39,515 nucleotides of DNA from an uncultured beta proteobacterium (GTDB taxonomy: Bacteria > Pseudomonadota > Gammaproteobacteria > Burkholderiales > Burkholderiaceae), in the NCBI GenBank assembly GCA_903944255.1, contig CAJARE010000267.1:1-39515 (forward strand), in the 5' to 3' direction. A model generated the notes under the pieces. It saw nothing but the letters and a program-made list of their open reading frames with translations, did not search any database and had not been told where the DNA came from. Each line of letters begins with the position of its first letter. Position 1 is the stretch's first letter. The translations under genes were made by a program, and so were the position numbers. This document shows, in pieces, positions 26,001 to 29,708 of this stretch.

Positions 26001-26112
26001 AATTACCTTTAGCTAAATGCGTCCAGAATGTATCAAGTGAATCGGCCTGGGGAAGTCGAACACTTGCGCCAATGATGGCAATATCTTCTTCATCTAAGTA
26101 TATGCGTGACAT
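5074..26112 (-). CDS. giant multimodular trans-AT polyketide synthase (7012 aa, six KS domains)
   Basis: Single uninterrupted ORF; six KS domains with Cys/His/His motifs, two KRs, three DH or DH-like domains, C-methyltransferase, two crotonase-fold domains, six Ser-bearing ACPs; no AT domain recognised. Confidence 0.98.
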   Translation of the reverse strand: MSRIYLDEEDIAIIGASVRLPQADSLDTFWTHLAKGNSLITKVPRERWNAEELFGNPSKGNKTNSIWGGFLPDADCFDAEFFNISPREAVWMDPQQRFSLELAWKAIEDAGYCPSSLAGSRTGVYMGVCHWDYAELIEKNLSHVDAYTPTGIAFSIIANRISHFFDFHGPSIVNDTACAASMMSIYEAVNALKSGQCDLALAGGVNLIWSPNHFISFSKSGMLSKTGSSKAFDQQADGYVRGEGGAMLLLKKAKQARSDGDPIYATIRGIGSNHGGKTNSLTITNPVAQASLISEVYRNAGIDPGSVTYIEAHGTGTPLGDPIEIAGLKQAFSILHKENGSEPIEGSCGVGSVKTNVGHLEGAAGVIGVIKVLAAMRHDALPGNVGFSEINTLIDLKGTPFRVQSELTKWVQEPGKIRRAGVSAFGFGGSNAHVLLEEALEINNSKHEDKLFNSTAPLLIPLSALNDERLKAYAKELLAFIQNQPNLSPIFNLAYTMQVARKQMDCRIIFNVENLDELCEALHAFIDGIEDVRVFTQGDVVNTGSIHNEIIVNWLNGKSVDWNALYNDQRPGRIHAPTYPFERKRYWMDLSQGVRDEQFAIHPLLHRNESRLNEQRYRSSFIGHEFFWQEHQVSSLQVLPGVVYLEMARAAYEYAEKLKPGTKINFDNVVWTKPIIAGTSPVHVDILIDKKDQHETSFQIMETSNQFQNLPNVQGRVSIRLDENTPTLIEIDSLRISSNKIIESSELYSRLRSSGIHHGATFQIVNKLYRGEKFVLANLRLPRNLHNSLDKYYLHPMLLDAAIQAWICFDDESPSSPVVPFACRHIEVHAPCESVMWAVVRQSTTALSNPKLKHFDIDICSNSGVVCLRFKDLALRVMSDVTVAETLLFSKSEWKERPLISDTSLVIDRETSVFLAGFSPDIVDQVLEKSHISAVILKYDLNIPMASLVETWFITLIDRLRDAIRLKPKLNQYFMVLVNDSVAEYLSAPLLALLKTVALENPKFSGSLITLQGHSNVVRINDVIESESKFGNGLTQIRYDEDKTRYACTQAFFVPEKKSSSLLLDRDGAYWITGGGGGLGLHFVESLVSAGVTKIVLSGRNSSMTSRVIDELAVYRAKGVRVDYLSCDITKYEEVQNVIQWIEANIGPLKGVLHAAGVLRDSYILKKNNDEISKVFAPKVTGLINLDQATKAIDLDFLLCCSSIASVFGNAGQADYAAANAFMASFLESRQALVKSGQRSGASISIAWPLWKDGGMQVDQSSLITLHHHFGTVPMPTYEGIKAFEQILNSRVTTPITVYFGVTEKISNLLSQNDLELTQLEDQPIVVGSPPNKHELALNLLPLTVTFLKETLADLIQMDPVKIRSNRKLEEYGLDSIIIVEMTNKLEESLGPLSKTLFFEYVDLDSVATYLIEEHGPALQNLLINEQFIPLEDVINKSEDEILNFSSADDIVLEEKKVNDNSHDIAIIGLSLRVAKADEQNAFWEMLSKGQHGFEKYPEQRWDHEKLLYPERDVLGKSVAQTGAFLNGVDEFDPRYFRISQSEAELMSPEVRLFLQSAVEAFEDAGYSRETMLSKYGGDVAVIVGSMTNEYDLFGFQNMLMRGSLASGSYTGTVPNMVSYFYGFTGPSYFLDTMCSASATCVHEAVHMLRAGRCKMALAGGVSLLLHPQKLIATSQEHFTTKTAEVIRGYGVGADGTILGEGVGAIVLKTLADAKRDNDHIYAIIKGTGISNAGVRNGFTVPNPNQQARAIQEALDDAGVDPCSIGYIEGHGSGTALGDPIEIKALTQVYSKYSSDLQFCPIGTVKSNIAHLLGASGLAGIAKVLMQIKHKQLAPSLHAEVLNPNIPFAKTPFYVQRELTTWKRLKDSAGLPIPRRAGVTSIGAGGMNSHIILEEYLDTTVSKTVVEKPELLVFSAMTPLALQNSIERLHAQMLDEPSLELSNIAFTLQVGKNELPCRLAIICDSRSSLLSTLQKYSVEVPQNGTCLYYVPTILESDFIVDPELVAKAISTNDLDRLAQYWVNGIKIDWFQLHLKDQPKRVSLPSYPFEKIRCWYELYPDAPSVTHPLGSKLKLHPFIGMNNSDLSGMRYTTQIYLNEMLDYAYKIGRNQSVLPLVLPEIFMAAIQIAGFNSSSVMSGLRVLQVPSWEDISRLEIQVKLLDENTIDIVLNASDQGDKWYPLAYAKASKQKNTVKIDPISIGLTRSGTKIIEREAWYAGLADVGMHFAPFLEVLKCAYMHQDGSVLCELMPSFLQQDYSKANIRLPSYLLGVAYQSIILSMPQGATLALDEIGRVLVFDSEAKYVLVKLGKSQEYRDILFVDEHGDISAILEDVKMLPAHQIGQLSRQQEFSLSVKQFSPSTSDSLNDGVPLIADDSKQLELELRDVVARLLKFPVTEVSARAHFFDLGFDSISLTRLATEINTIYGTSLNPSIFFEYEDIQALSSHLRVRYAVNSKNVIVPAEIKESNLINNQLSKDEQYLEEIDQSSKTEAASSAPIAIIGMSARLPGANTPQEFFNHLLAGHDLVGNLPFERYSEPYLKRILSAEFPQFGAFLQDIDSFDAEYFNISPHEAQRMDPQQRLMLETAVHALEDAGYAPEQLPSDTGVFIGVSGHDYASLLQAYGIETDGFVATGNSLAMVANRISYKLNIHGPSQAIDTACSSSLVAILRAVESIRSGQCSAAIVGAVNLALSLEGFEGPYKAGMLSPTGRCHSFSSKADGYVRGEGVVALLIKPLHLAERDGDQIIGVLLGGAENHGGHAGSLTAPNTHAQADLIKRAMAGIDPTTIGYIETHGTGTILGDPVEINGLQQAYRSLMSSNRPIAPSIGLGSVKSNIGHLEAAAGLAGVVKVLMAMRAGELPATLHCEEINPHISLEGSPFYFVKARQEWPRNLDNEKKIVLRRAAVSSFGFGGSNAHLILEEYPIKEGFRRQALPLHRFSKTRFWIPNLNLSEETVMLKPEWVLSPLSRKVFTSPNLHIIFPCEISIPKISTLKCEVINVENVMGDISQRYISTAIELFKILQKLLQRPDSDTYLVQLVVPLDGEKELYEGLGAMLDSACAECPRLLAQVISVSSSTSSNQLEDILIQESRQVGERRIRYVDGQRFVRRWNDLANSLPVAKPDPWRDGGVYLISGGLGALGRTVAKHITTHYKNITLILLGTIPLNQERTEFIGNLKTNSAKVNYHQLNLEDFEATARIVNDCVNSFGNLHGVIHCAGTHQDAAIVFKTNQQVDDVMRSKVSGAYSLDRACSNLNLDFFVMFSSLAGAVGNAGQADYAAANGFLDALASFRNNSMRSISWPLWRDGGMKVSASYEQAFFEKMGQRALSSTAGLNSLSTLISVSAPNVAVIAGDSKRIRSFFDSVSSQTNEVISHREFSNTADEDLSALIDHVALHLGRLLAKLTGMKADEIQGDTPLEVYGIDSLLITNLNKSLSSTFENLSKTLFFEHRTLTQVARYLVNTQKLACVNWVGYQSNQKLDTVRLEAGSEITDKIPSSRIAKVDINEPIAIVGMSGQYPKAPDLQKFWQNLTQGIDAVSEIPMDRWPLQDFYNPDSSKAVESGQSYSKWGGFLEDFAKFDPLFFRIAPRDALAMDPQERLFLMNAWAACEDGGYTRLRFAQQHDSRVGVFVGITKTGYALYEPFLTETGTTVRPSTSFSSVANRVSHVFDLNGPSMPIDTMCSSSLVAIHQACASLYSGECEMAIAGGVNLYLHPSNYIELSASRMLSPDGQCKSFGDEANGFVPGEGVGCVLLKPLSYAIADGDNIHALIRSSAVNHGGKTNGYTVPNPTAQSEVVRIALDKAGIDARSVTYIEAHGTGTELGDPIEIQGLTNAFRVDTAECGFCAIGSVKSNIGHLEAAAGIAGLTKIVLQMKHGTLVPSLHAEKENPNIQFSESPFDIQRKLQPWYPKAIKIDGVIKNQSRIAGVSSFGAGGTNAHLIIEEWPSSTYGSQDLNRMSFTENRLSLPILLSAKDSIKLREMALNLLAVLEGSDSEIQLHNTSSISAVSISEIEAVIQEAIAEILSVSKADLNTDEQFTEYGITLLHLHAIRKILENRFGIVLSKTDFSLSRNIADLINLMSTILTSRLENSSKLDLRDIAYTLAHREQMTARLGIEASTLAELKTKLKAFLDQEIVSGIFIAAQEKALVALNNDGDFNDSLSRLLTKGRIGKVLDFWAQGMSIDWINLFPSLRGNIISLPTYPFSSEQFWIPSPMSYVSVAELVGTAKVDEERTALLADSLELQRQLTLLVNAILEEIPKDRIVSAYKDWYQSIKLSLESSEIDNRGALETAWALWDQYSNIAHAHGGPVAQITLAETVLHSLPSILTGSQLATSIIFPEANMSLVEAVYKEDRVASRFNVTLGLAACNFIKQRLRQNPSKPIRILEIGGGTGSSTSILCSTLSPFTDSIEEYLFTDISRAFLIRAERNFTENMPYFKTALLDIERPLNSQNIDLGAYDLVIASNVLHATQDMHSTLAIVRTAMADDALLLINEINHGTMFTHVTFGLLDGWWKFQDKHLRIPGTPALNTQTWRGILESSDFEWVAASPNSEQALGQQIIAVRAKSKNIIVDQSKVTAIDKEGFKKSNFSPDITTVPSGSQLIDSLEQQYQFSGLRDAILNSLSETLNIAKSSIDTQLSFADYGLDSILAVELAQKLRTSLGIDLEVTRLFDFSSVKQLESFIGSEYADTLSKPTLAVQAFTNNYDLSSKPSDFVDEISPKKVPSTNNEKIASPISLSLKREPIAIVGMSGRFSGSKNVEELWAHLLAGHDLVTPVSRFDLSSFYKDASLGSYCDRGSFIDGVDKFDPVFFSISGLEATYMDPQQRLFLEEAWKTLESAGHAGLDMIGRRCGVFVGCSSGDYQELFASQPPGQAFWGNTSSLIPARISYFLDFKGPAIAVDTACSSSLVAVQLACQSIWSGESEMALAGGVFVQCTSRFYRYANQAQMLSLSGRCAAFGNHADGIVPGEAAAAVLLRPLADALADGDNILGVIAGVGTNQDGTTNGITAPSGVSQEQLLRQIYSEFNINPAEISMVEAHGTGTPLGDPIEFSALDRVYTSSSSHKHYCALGSVKSNLGHATTAAGITGLIKVLLAIKHERIPPTIHLDGLNPAIHLENSAFYLNDKPIEWAPSSEANRLAAISSFGFSGTNAHLVIQEPPPLEAHENLRPAYLIALSTRSEAQLKQYAKDLLEFLELTQVSNCADLAFTLLAGRRPLSHRLAIVVTSLDDLRTKLYQWLNNGSASGVEMRLIESELDEEPSDLESANTIIQTVRNYTLLENEEYLNCLKQLSELFLRGSKARLDLQFDQSKHRRLALPTYPFKSDRYWVGGDVPVNDFFPIIKQGDKNSRNQNIYLDLKQSSLENTSTELVRKKVLLQPIQESDEGRGLFSISRAPDREGIRHLITDGSWSAEFQEALVRELEIAGRNEAIKAVFINANSPWNDSSHFSVIENRLPKLTFECSIPIVAAVKGGASGRGLMFLLLCDFVILDSHGQYGFPPLDITEDFEFFQRYLDVNIAKRILGNSTFMTGLECQSCRTGMIAVDQNQMSDYALEIIHHLVAIPRLSLVLLKQHMRKNSFEFLDLKMTPLSIPLEKLTSNPEHRQDISLKTTVVRLEVFDDGVAVIHMREEKQKNSFNDALMNGLIEVFERISQMPELKVLVLTGYGAYFACGGTHEGLESLQSGKSKFTDLKVYTLPIECELPVIAAMQGHAIGAGWSLGMFCDETLFSLESIYHSNYMRFGFTPGAGATFIFPERLGDHLGREILFTAAEYRGHTLLERGVGITAIPGAEVLTQALKRAHQLARSSREELIFQKAGKRRLISARLEEIFVKELSMHEKTFIGNRKVLEKINQHFSEGASVSINADLSLAKPRSSSRNVNKSDPLDVRSKLLSTLAEELMIDVSEISDASGFLALGLDSILAVTWIRKINHIFDLNLPATVVYRHPTVGAFIAHIKDLSVNLVAEEVNLGFLSNTESNISYEAPINSFLGKLDATEWIRDELVKSLASELMIDSTEIRAQSTFLDLGLDSILALIWVRKINSIFDISLPATVVYMHPTVNVLAEHIKTLIKNNSLLLRDDALTNQNTHETIQAEKFNALLELDSELKSINTQEKFEPEDLNRHKSLPKFINRESSDAIAIIGASGRFPKALNLVDFWKNISSGRDCIEEVPFDRWDVSKYYDSDPTALEKSYSKWMGSIDDIDRFDADFFNINPREAELMDPQQRLFLQHAWHVIENAAILPSELAGSQCGVFVASGNSGYSELVKARNAYSLIGSSGSILAARIAYILDLHGPCISIDTACSSSLVAVTQACNSLLLGEVDLAIAGGACILIGPDMHIDTSKVGMLSPEGRCFAFDSRANGFVPGEGIGVVLLKRLADAERDGDPIRGIIRGWGVNQDGKTNGITAPNPQAQSRLIGDIYNKFSIDPATISLIEAHGTGTALGDPIEIEGLSEVFGVLSEKQSYCAIGSVKANVGHLLASAGIAGVLKALLALEYQKLPPSANFKVQNSHIQLDNTPFYINQELKNWDKVSSTPRRAAISAFGFSGTNAHLVLEEGQSVDTNLHTENKLPLISKYIFVLSAKTKEQLIDYVFSIKNFVESKFDISLGNLAHTLQVARQVYDARISFVFNSREDLLEKLSRIIQSQFNNDIYLEAEGKPISALFSNDEDIALLLESWFASNSVEKISQLWVSGVKINWMKLQDACLHRRIGLPGYPFARTRHWIDAEDSLQISSPQIVEEIHVMPQFSNSSKTLNGSESWLNRYEIDGEKLLPGFFYPAMALAAAEKATTKKVVGLKNLVWGSPVAINGHARELQVVIESDEHGLIYHISADGDETVAYHVGEVILDFNEGYWPAEFDLKENLSATDITKKFIKFSKRETLMNFDISSVLLNELQLIARVSQKDRTTKIAPSLPLNFIWDLYSFYMMECIDIESIETVQNKNKKLATHFPFMLNSIQQDGPLPDDFIIRVWSNSANRSVNIEIFDSDGKPKLVLDGLMAEDYSNLSQIRLQ
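5080..5870 (-). other. DH-like domain at the C-terminus of the giant PKS, probably inactive
   Basis: WLNRYEIDGEKLLPGFFYPAMALAA has Tyr at the catalytic His position; no clear LDxxxQ; ORF ends here without an ACP. Confidence 0.65.
6445..7715 (-). other. PKS domain KS6
   Basis: DTACSSSLVAVTQACN, IEAHGTGTALGDP, KANVGHLLASAG. Confidence 0.95.
7900..8125 (-). other. PKS domain ACP5b with beta-branching Trp flag
   Basis: DLGLDSILALIWVRKIN: Trp six residues after the active Ser. Confidence 0.9.
8240..8465 (-). other. PKS domain ACP5a with beta-branching Trp flag
   Basis: ALGLDSILAVTWIRKIN: Trp six residues after the active Ser. Confidence 0.9.
8560..9290 (-). other. ECH2/PksI-like crotonase (beta-branching decarboxylase) domain fused in cis
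   Basis: VLVLTGYGAYFACGGTHEGL, CELPVIAAMQGHAIGAGWSLG, MRFGFTPGAGATFIFPERLG, MHEKTF; pattern recalled for PksI-type ECH2 proteins. Confidence 0.85.
9300..9960 (-). other. crotonase-fold (ECH-like) domain, apparently degenerate
   Basis: CSIPIVAAVKGGASGRGLMFLLLCDFVIL matches the crotonase oxyanion-hole region, but the usual PGxGxT loop after YGFPPLDI is not recognisable. Confidence 0.6.
10635..11895 (-). other. PKS domain KS5
   Basis: DTACSSSLVAVQLACQ, VEAHGTGTPLGDP, KSNLGHATTAAG. Confidence 0.95.
12060..12280 (-). other. PKS domain ACP4
   Basis: FADYGLDSILAVELAQKLR. Confidence 0.9.
12420..13260 (-). other. C-methyltransferase (MT) domain of module 4
   Basis: SAM-binding motif PIRILEIGGGTGSSTSIL; YDLVIASNVLHATQDMHSTL. 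Confidence 0.9.
13875..14085 (-). other. ACP-like domain without the phosphopantetheine serine, between KS4 and its downstream linker
   Basis: VIQEAIAEILSVSKADLNTDEQFTEYGITLLHLHAIRKILENRFGIVL...ADLINLM matches the ACP helical pattern, but GxDSL is replaced by GITLL. Confidence 0.65.
14280..15605 (-). other. PKS domain KS4
   Basis: DTMCSSSLVAIHQA, IEAHGTGTELGDP, KSNIGHLEAAAG. Confidence 0.95.
15725..15970 (-). other. PKS domain ACP3
   Basis: LEVYGIDSLLITNLNKSL. Confidence 0.88.
16180..16735 (-). other. PKS domain KR3
   Basis: YLISGGLGALG, HCAGTHQDAA, FSSLAGAVGNAGQADYAAANGF. Confidence 0.9.
17345..18635 (-). other. PKS domain KS3
   Basis: DTACSSSLVAILRAVE, IETHGTGTILGDP, KSNIGHLEAAAG. Confidence 0.95.
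18765..18990 (-). other. PKS domain ACP2
   Basis: FFDLGFDSISLTRLATEIN. Confidence 0.9.
19085..19925 (-). other. DH-like domain of module 2, probably inactive
   Basis: DH-type position after KS2 linker; LDYAYKIGRNQSVLPLVLPEIFMAA lacks the His of HxxxGxxxxP and RLPSYLLGVAYQS lacks the Asp of DxxxQ. Confidence 0.65.
20425..21735 (-). other. PKS domain KS2 (divergent motifs)
   Basis: DTMCSASATCVHEA, IEGHGSGTALGDP, KSNIAHLLGASG; Cys and both His retained. Confidence 0.9.
21865..22090 (-). other. PKS domain ACP1
   Basis: LEEYGLDSIIIVEMTNKLEE. Confidence 0.9.
22340..22920 (-). other. PKS domain KR1
   Basis: YWITGGGGGLG, HAAGVLRDS, CSSIASVFGNAGQADYAAAN. Confidence 0.92.
23480..24315 (-). other. 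PKS domain DH1
   Basis: EHQVSSLQVLPGVVYLEMA (HxxxSxxxxP) and LHPMLLDAAIQ keep the catalytic His and Asp. Confidence 0.85.
24800..26090 (-). other. PKS domain KS1
   Basis: DIAIIGASVRLP, active site NDTACAASM, IEAHGTGTPLGDP, SVKTNVGHLEGAAG. Confidence 0.93.
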
Positions 26113-26127
26113 ATTTCTACGTGAGTT

Positions 26128-28431
26128 TTAATGAGAAACTCGGGGCTGATGCATTAATAAAAAACGTTTATTAAGCAGAGCGGCAGTTTCTTGCATTAGT
26201 AAAGAAGCAATATCATCAACATGACGTTCACGCCAATCAATCAATGGTCCTCCAGCTATCCATTGATTAAAGGCTCCCAATGCTGGCCCACAGTGAATTT
26301 GAAAGTCTACCTTATGTTCAAGATTCCCTGTCAAGGCCCAACGAGTCGCATCCTTAAAATATCGTTTAAATATTAAAGCCATTCTGTGCTTAGGCAAACG
26401 TTCGGCTCGTTCAATCTCCGCTGAAGGATAAGCACTTCGTACTTCACTAAAAACATCATCAAAAGAGCGTTTGAAATAGCGTCCCTCTATCTGTTGACGA
26501 GTCTGTGAATCAATTTGCTCTATTCCCTCATATTGATGATATAAAGCGACTAATTTATTTGCCCGTGCCGGAAAGAATAAACCCTTTTTAAGCACTTGAA
26601 CTTTAGCGCCTAATTCAAACAATTCGCCAGAGGGAGCATAATCAGTGTCATACACATTCATCGCTTGCAGTAAGTCCTTTACTACATCGCTTGTACCTGC
26701 CTCAATGGTGCATTGGTTGATAGAGCCAGTCAGAATAAAGTCAACCCCCATAACAAATAAAGCCGCAGCAGCTTCTGGAGTTCCAATACCACCAGCTCCT
26801 CCTACATAGATTGGGCCAAAAGTTGGATAGCGCTGTTGATACTCGTCACGCACTCGAAGCATGGCAGGAACTAAAGTAAATGGCATACCCTGATCAGTAT
26901 GCCCACCAGAATCAGACTCTACGCAGAGCGCATCCACCATGGGGACCCCGCTAAGAAGCTCAGCTTGTTCGCGGTCAATCATATTGCTTTCGAGTAACTT
27001 ATTAATAATTCGATCAGGTGCCGGCGAGAGGAATTGCGCACCAACATCAGGACGCGATACTTTTGCAATAATCTTATTGAGTGCCAATATATTTCCGGTG
27101 CTTTGACGCACAAGACCCTTTGCTCGATAACGTACGAGCGATGGTGTCACCTCCATAAATGCAGAAGCCTCAATAGTTCTAACTTGGTGCTTAAGCAGAA
27201 GATCAACCAAAGATTCTTCTAGCTCTGGAAAGTTGGAGTGGGCAATAAAGTTAACGCCATAAGGTGACCCATTAGCTATGCGCGACTGAATAGTGAGAAT
27301 TGCACTTTCAATATCCTCTATCTTTAGCCCGCCAGTGCCAAAAAAAGCCATAAGCCCTGCTTTAGCCATTCGAACAACAATATCTACTGATGCTATACCT
27401 TGATACATTCCGCCAGCTAAATAGGCATACTTAAGATTAAAATCTTCACAAAATCTTGCAGAACCTAAAGAGCGTGCATCATATACACTTGAAATTGAAC
27501 TTCTTTCATTGGCTACTAGGGAATCTTGAGTAGTAGCAAGTTCCTCTTGCGCAAGGATAGCTAAATCAAGAGGACCCGCCTCAGCATTAGTGCGAATGAC
27601 CATTGGCTTAACGATTGGCATAATCGCTGGGCTAATTTCTTCGAAATCATTTACCCCTACCCCTTTGGCCAGAACGTATCTTATGCTATCAGACCAACGA
27701 ACAGGAGCCGTAATTTGTTGAACCATTAACTCAGCAATGTGGCCTGCTACGTGAGGACGTGAAGTAACGTTAGATATCACTGGAATTGTAGGTGGAGCGA
27801 AAGAAAATTGATGAATAAACTCTTGGAATTGTTCTTGAGCATTAGCCATCAATGGCGTGTGAAAGGCTCCCCCAACCTGAAGCATCTTAAAGTGAGTTGC
27901 ACCACTATTAAGAAATAAAGATTCTGTTCTCTCAACTTCTTCGCGCAGGCCTGAAAGAACTATTTGGTGAGGAGTATTAAAGTTTGCAATAAAGACATTT
28001 TGAACAGCATGTTGTTCGAGTACATTTGCAACTTCATCCGCCTTGAGTCCAAGCACAGCAGCCATTCCCCCGGCCTTTGCTTGTCCCATTAGTTCACCGC
28101 GCTTTTTTACAAGCCTTAGACCACTTTCAAAATCAATCACTCCGGAAGCGAACAATGCAACATATTCAGCAACACTATGTCCTAAAAGATAATCAGGAGC
28201 AGAAGAATTGCGTTGCTTGTCTAAAAAAGATAATGCAGTTACTACATATATTGCAGGTTGTGTAAAGGAGGTTGATACCAATCGCTCATTCGGACCGTTT
28301 GTACATAATTCCGCGACAGAATAACCCAGAATTTCGTCAGCAGACTTTACCAATGACGAAAATTGGTCAAATAATTCCTCTCCCATTCCTAAACGTTGGG
28401 CGCCTTGTCCGGGGAAAATGATAGCCCTGAT
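26128..28431 (-). CDS. discrete trans-acting acyltransferase fused to a PfaD-like FMN enoylreductase (AT-ER); start probably a non-canonical ATC at 28431, not the ATG at 28386
   Basis: (M)RAIIFPGQGAQRLGMG..., LLGHSVAEYVALFASGV (Ser), GAFHTPLM (His); ER part FCEDFNLKYAYLAGGMYQGIASVDIVVRMAKAGLMAFFGTGGL and IYVGGAGGIGTPEAAAALFVMGVDFILTGSINQ. Confidence 0.93.
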   Translation of the reverse strand: MRAIIFPGQGAQRLGMGEELFDQFSSLVKSADEILGYSVAELCTNGPNERLVSTSFTQPAIYVVTALSFLDKQRNSSAPDYLLGHSVAEYVALFASGVIDFESGLRLVKKRGELMGQAKAGGMAAVLGLKADEVANVLEQHAVQNVFIANFNTPHQIVLSGLREEVERTESLFLNSGATHFKMLQVGGAFHTPLMANAQEQFQEFIHQFSFAPPTIPVISNVTSRPHVAGHIAELMVQQITAPVRWSDSIRYVLAKGVGVNDFEEISPAIMPIVKPMVIRTNAEAGPLDLAILAQEELATTQDSLVANERSSISSVYDARSLGSARFCEDFNLKYAYLAGGMYQGIASVDIVVRMAKAGLMAFFGTGGLKIEDIESAILTIQSRIANGSPYGVNFIAHSNFPELEESLVDLLLKHQVRTIEASAFMEVTPSLVRYRAKGLVRQSTGNILALNKIIAKVSRPDVGAQFLSPAPDRIINKLLESNMIDREQAELLSGVPMVDALCVESDSGGHTDQGMPFTLVPAMLRVRDEYQQRYPTFGPIYVGGAGGIGTPEAAAALFVMGVDFILTGSINQCTIEAGTSDVVKDLLQAMNVYDTDYAPSGELFELGAKVQVLKKGLFFPARANKLVALYHQYEGIEQIDSQTRQQIEGRYFKRSFDDVFSEVRSAYPSAEIERAERLPKHRMALIFKRYFKDATRWALTGNLEHKVDFQIHCGPALGAFNQWIAGGPLIDWRERHVDDIASLLMQETAALLNKRFLLMHQPRVSH

Positions 28432-28485
28432 TTAGAAATCTCCTGATATGAATAAGTAGCTTAAATAAAAGCAATATAAGAATAC

Positions 28486-29325
28486 CTATTTATCCGTATT
28501 TAATAGCAAGGGGAGAGACTTTTCGCCAGTACCCATAATAATGATTTTGCTATTTGGAGAGCTGGCAAGCTCAGAAGTAACTGCAAGCCCACGCCATTTC
28601 AATATAGACACCCCTGATATCTTTTCAAATTCTTTAATACCAGTAGCCTCAATCACTTGACGTTTGCGTTCCTCCTCTTGTGAAGCCAACTTATAGACAT
28701 AAGTTTGTAAAGTTTGTTCAGCAACTTTTTTATTTTCTATGCCCTTTGTCACATCAGCCGGAAGTTCTAGCTTCACAATAAATACATCTTCATAATTAAT
28801 TGGAAGTTCTTGTTCGGTTTCTTTGATTTCTTTTTGAAAATCTTTTCGAATTGTCCACTCTATGGTGGAGTAGATTTCTTCAGCTGTGAAGCGACTGATA
28901 ATTAATCTAATTGCATTAGTAATTTCTGGAATAACCACAACCCTAGCATAATCCGGGCCTATAGTGCGATGTAACTCTGGCAATCGGTTTGGCATCACTG
29001 CAAAACGTGAAACCCAACCAACATAGATCACCAAACCATCTTTAGTCAAAAATCCAGTAGTATCTTCAAAAACATTAGAGCGAACATCATAAACAATAAT
29101 TTGGTCCCATGGTAACTTGAAGGCAGTGCCTTCAGTAATAATCCAATTCTTAGTGCCTCCAAAAAAACGACTCCAATAAACACCTTGGTATCCTGCATAA
29201 ATTGGCACCGTAATGAATTCCCAACACAACACAGTAATAAATGCAACTACCAAGGAAGTTAAAGTTATGCGGAAGCGTTGACGATGTAGGGTCAAATCAA
29301 TCTTATTCAATGCTTGCTTAATCAT
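28486..29325 (-). CDS. SPFH/prohibitin (band 7)-like membrane protein
   Basis: N-terminal TM segment (LTSLVVAFITVLCWEFITVPIYAGYQGVYWS) followed by a prohibitin-like domain (WDQIIVYDVRSNVFEDTTGFLTKDGLVIYVGWVSRFAV... ITNAIRLIISRFTAEEIYST). Confidence 0.75.
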   Translation of the reverse strand: MIKQALNKIDLTLHRQRFRITLTSLVVAFITVLCWEFITVPIYAGYQGVYWSRFFGGTKNWIITEGTAFKLPWDQIIVYDVRSNVFEDTTGFLTKDGLVIYVGWVSRFAVMPNRLPELHRTIGPDYARVVVIPEITNAIRLIISRFTAEEIYSTIEWTIRKDFQKEIKETEQELPINYEDVFIVKLELPADVTKGIENKKVAEQTLQTYVYKLASQEEERKRQVIEATGIKEFEKISGVSILKWRGLAVTSELASSPNSKIIIMGTGEKSLPLLLNTDK

Positions 29326-29418
29326 AGTGTCGTATTGGCCGATATTATTCTTAGTTAAAATATTTATTGCTAAGTAACTTGATATTGCTCTAGCTTATTA
29401 AAGCAAGCGCTTCTAGAT

Positions 29419-29607
29419 TTAATTCAAATAATTATCATCAACGGCAGAAGACTTACTTGCAGGAGCGAACAGCAGCAGGATTAACAAAGAAATTACAGGG
29501 GTGATAATGAAAGAGAGCGCCGCAGTTCCCCATACTCCCAGACGAGAGTTTCGACCTAATAAACCCGCTATTAAGCACAATAATATATATAGAGTCCAAA
29601 ACCACAT
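29419..29607 (-). CDS. small putative membrane protein, 62 aa, two predicted TM segments
   Basis: MWFWTLYILLCLIAGLLGRNSRLGVWGTAALSFIITPVISLLILLLFAPASKSSAVDDNYLN; same strand between ABC exporter and SPFH genes. Confidence 0.6.
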   Translation of the reverse strand: MWFWTLYILLCLIAGLLGRNSRLGVWGTAALSFIITPVISLLILLLFAPASKSSAVDDNYLN

Positions 29608-29708
29608 GTTATAGCTCCCACTATTCTGATAGTACCTAAACTGCCATTTTGAAGAAAATAGCCCTTTTATGTGACTTTCTAGTCTACATTATTATAGTAA
29701 TGGATTTG

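Noticed and set aside
589-26131. Many + strand ORFs of 60-123 aa opposite the PKS, FMO and AT genes (for example 11070-11435, 17102-17473, 25793-26131)
   Set aside because: They are antisense shadows of strongly supported coding sequence and show no domain signature.
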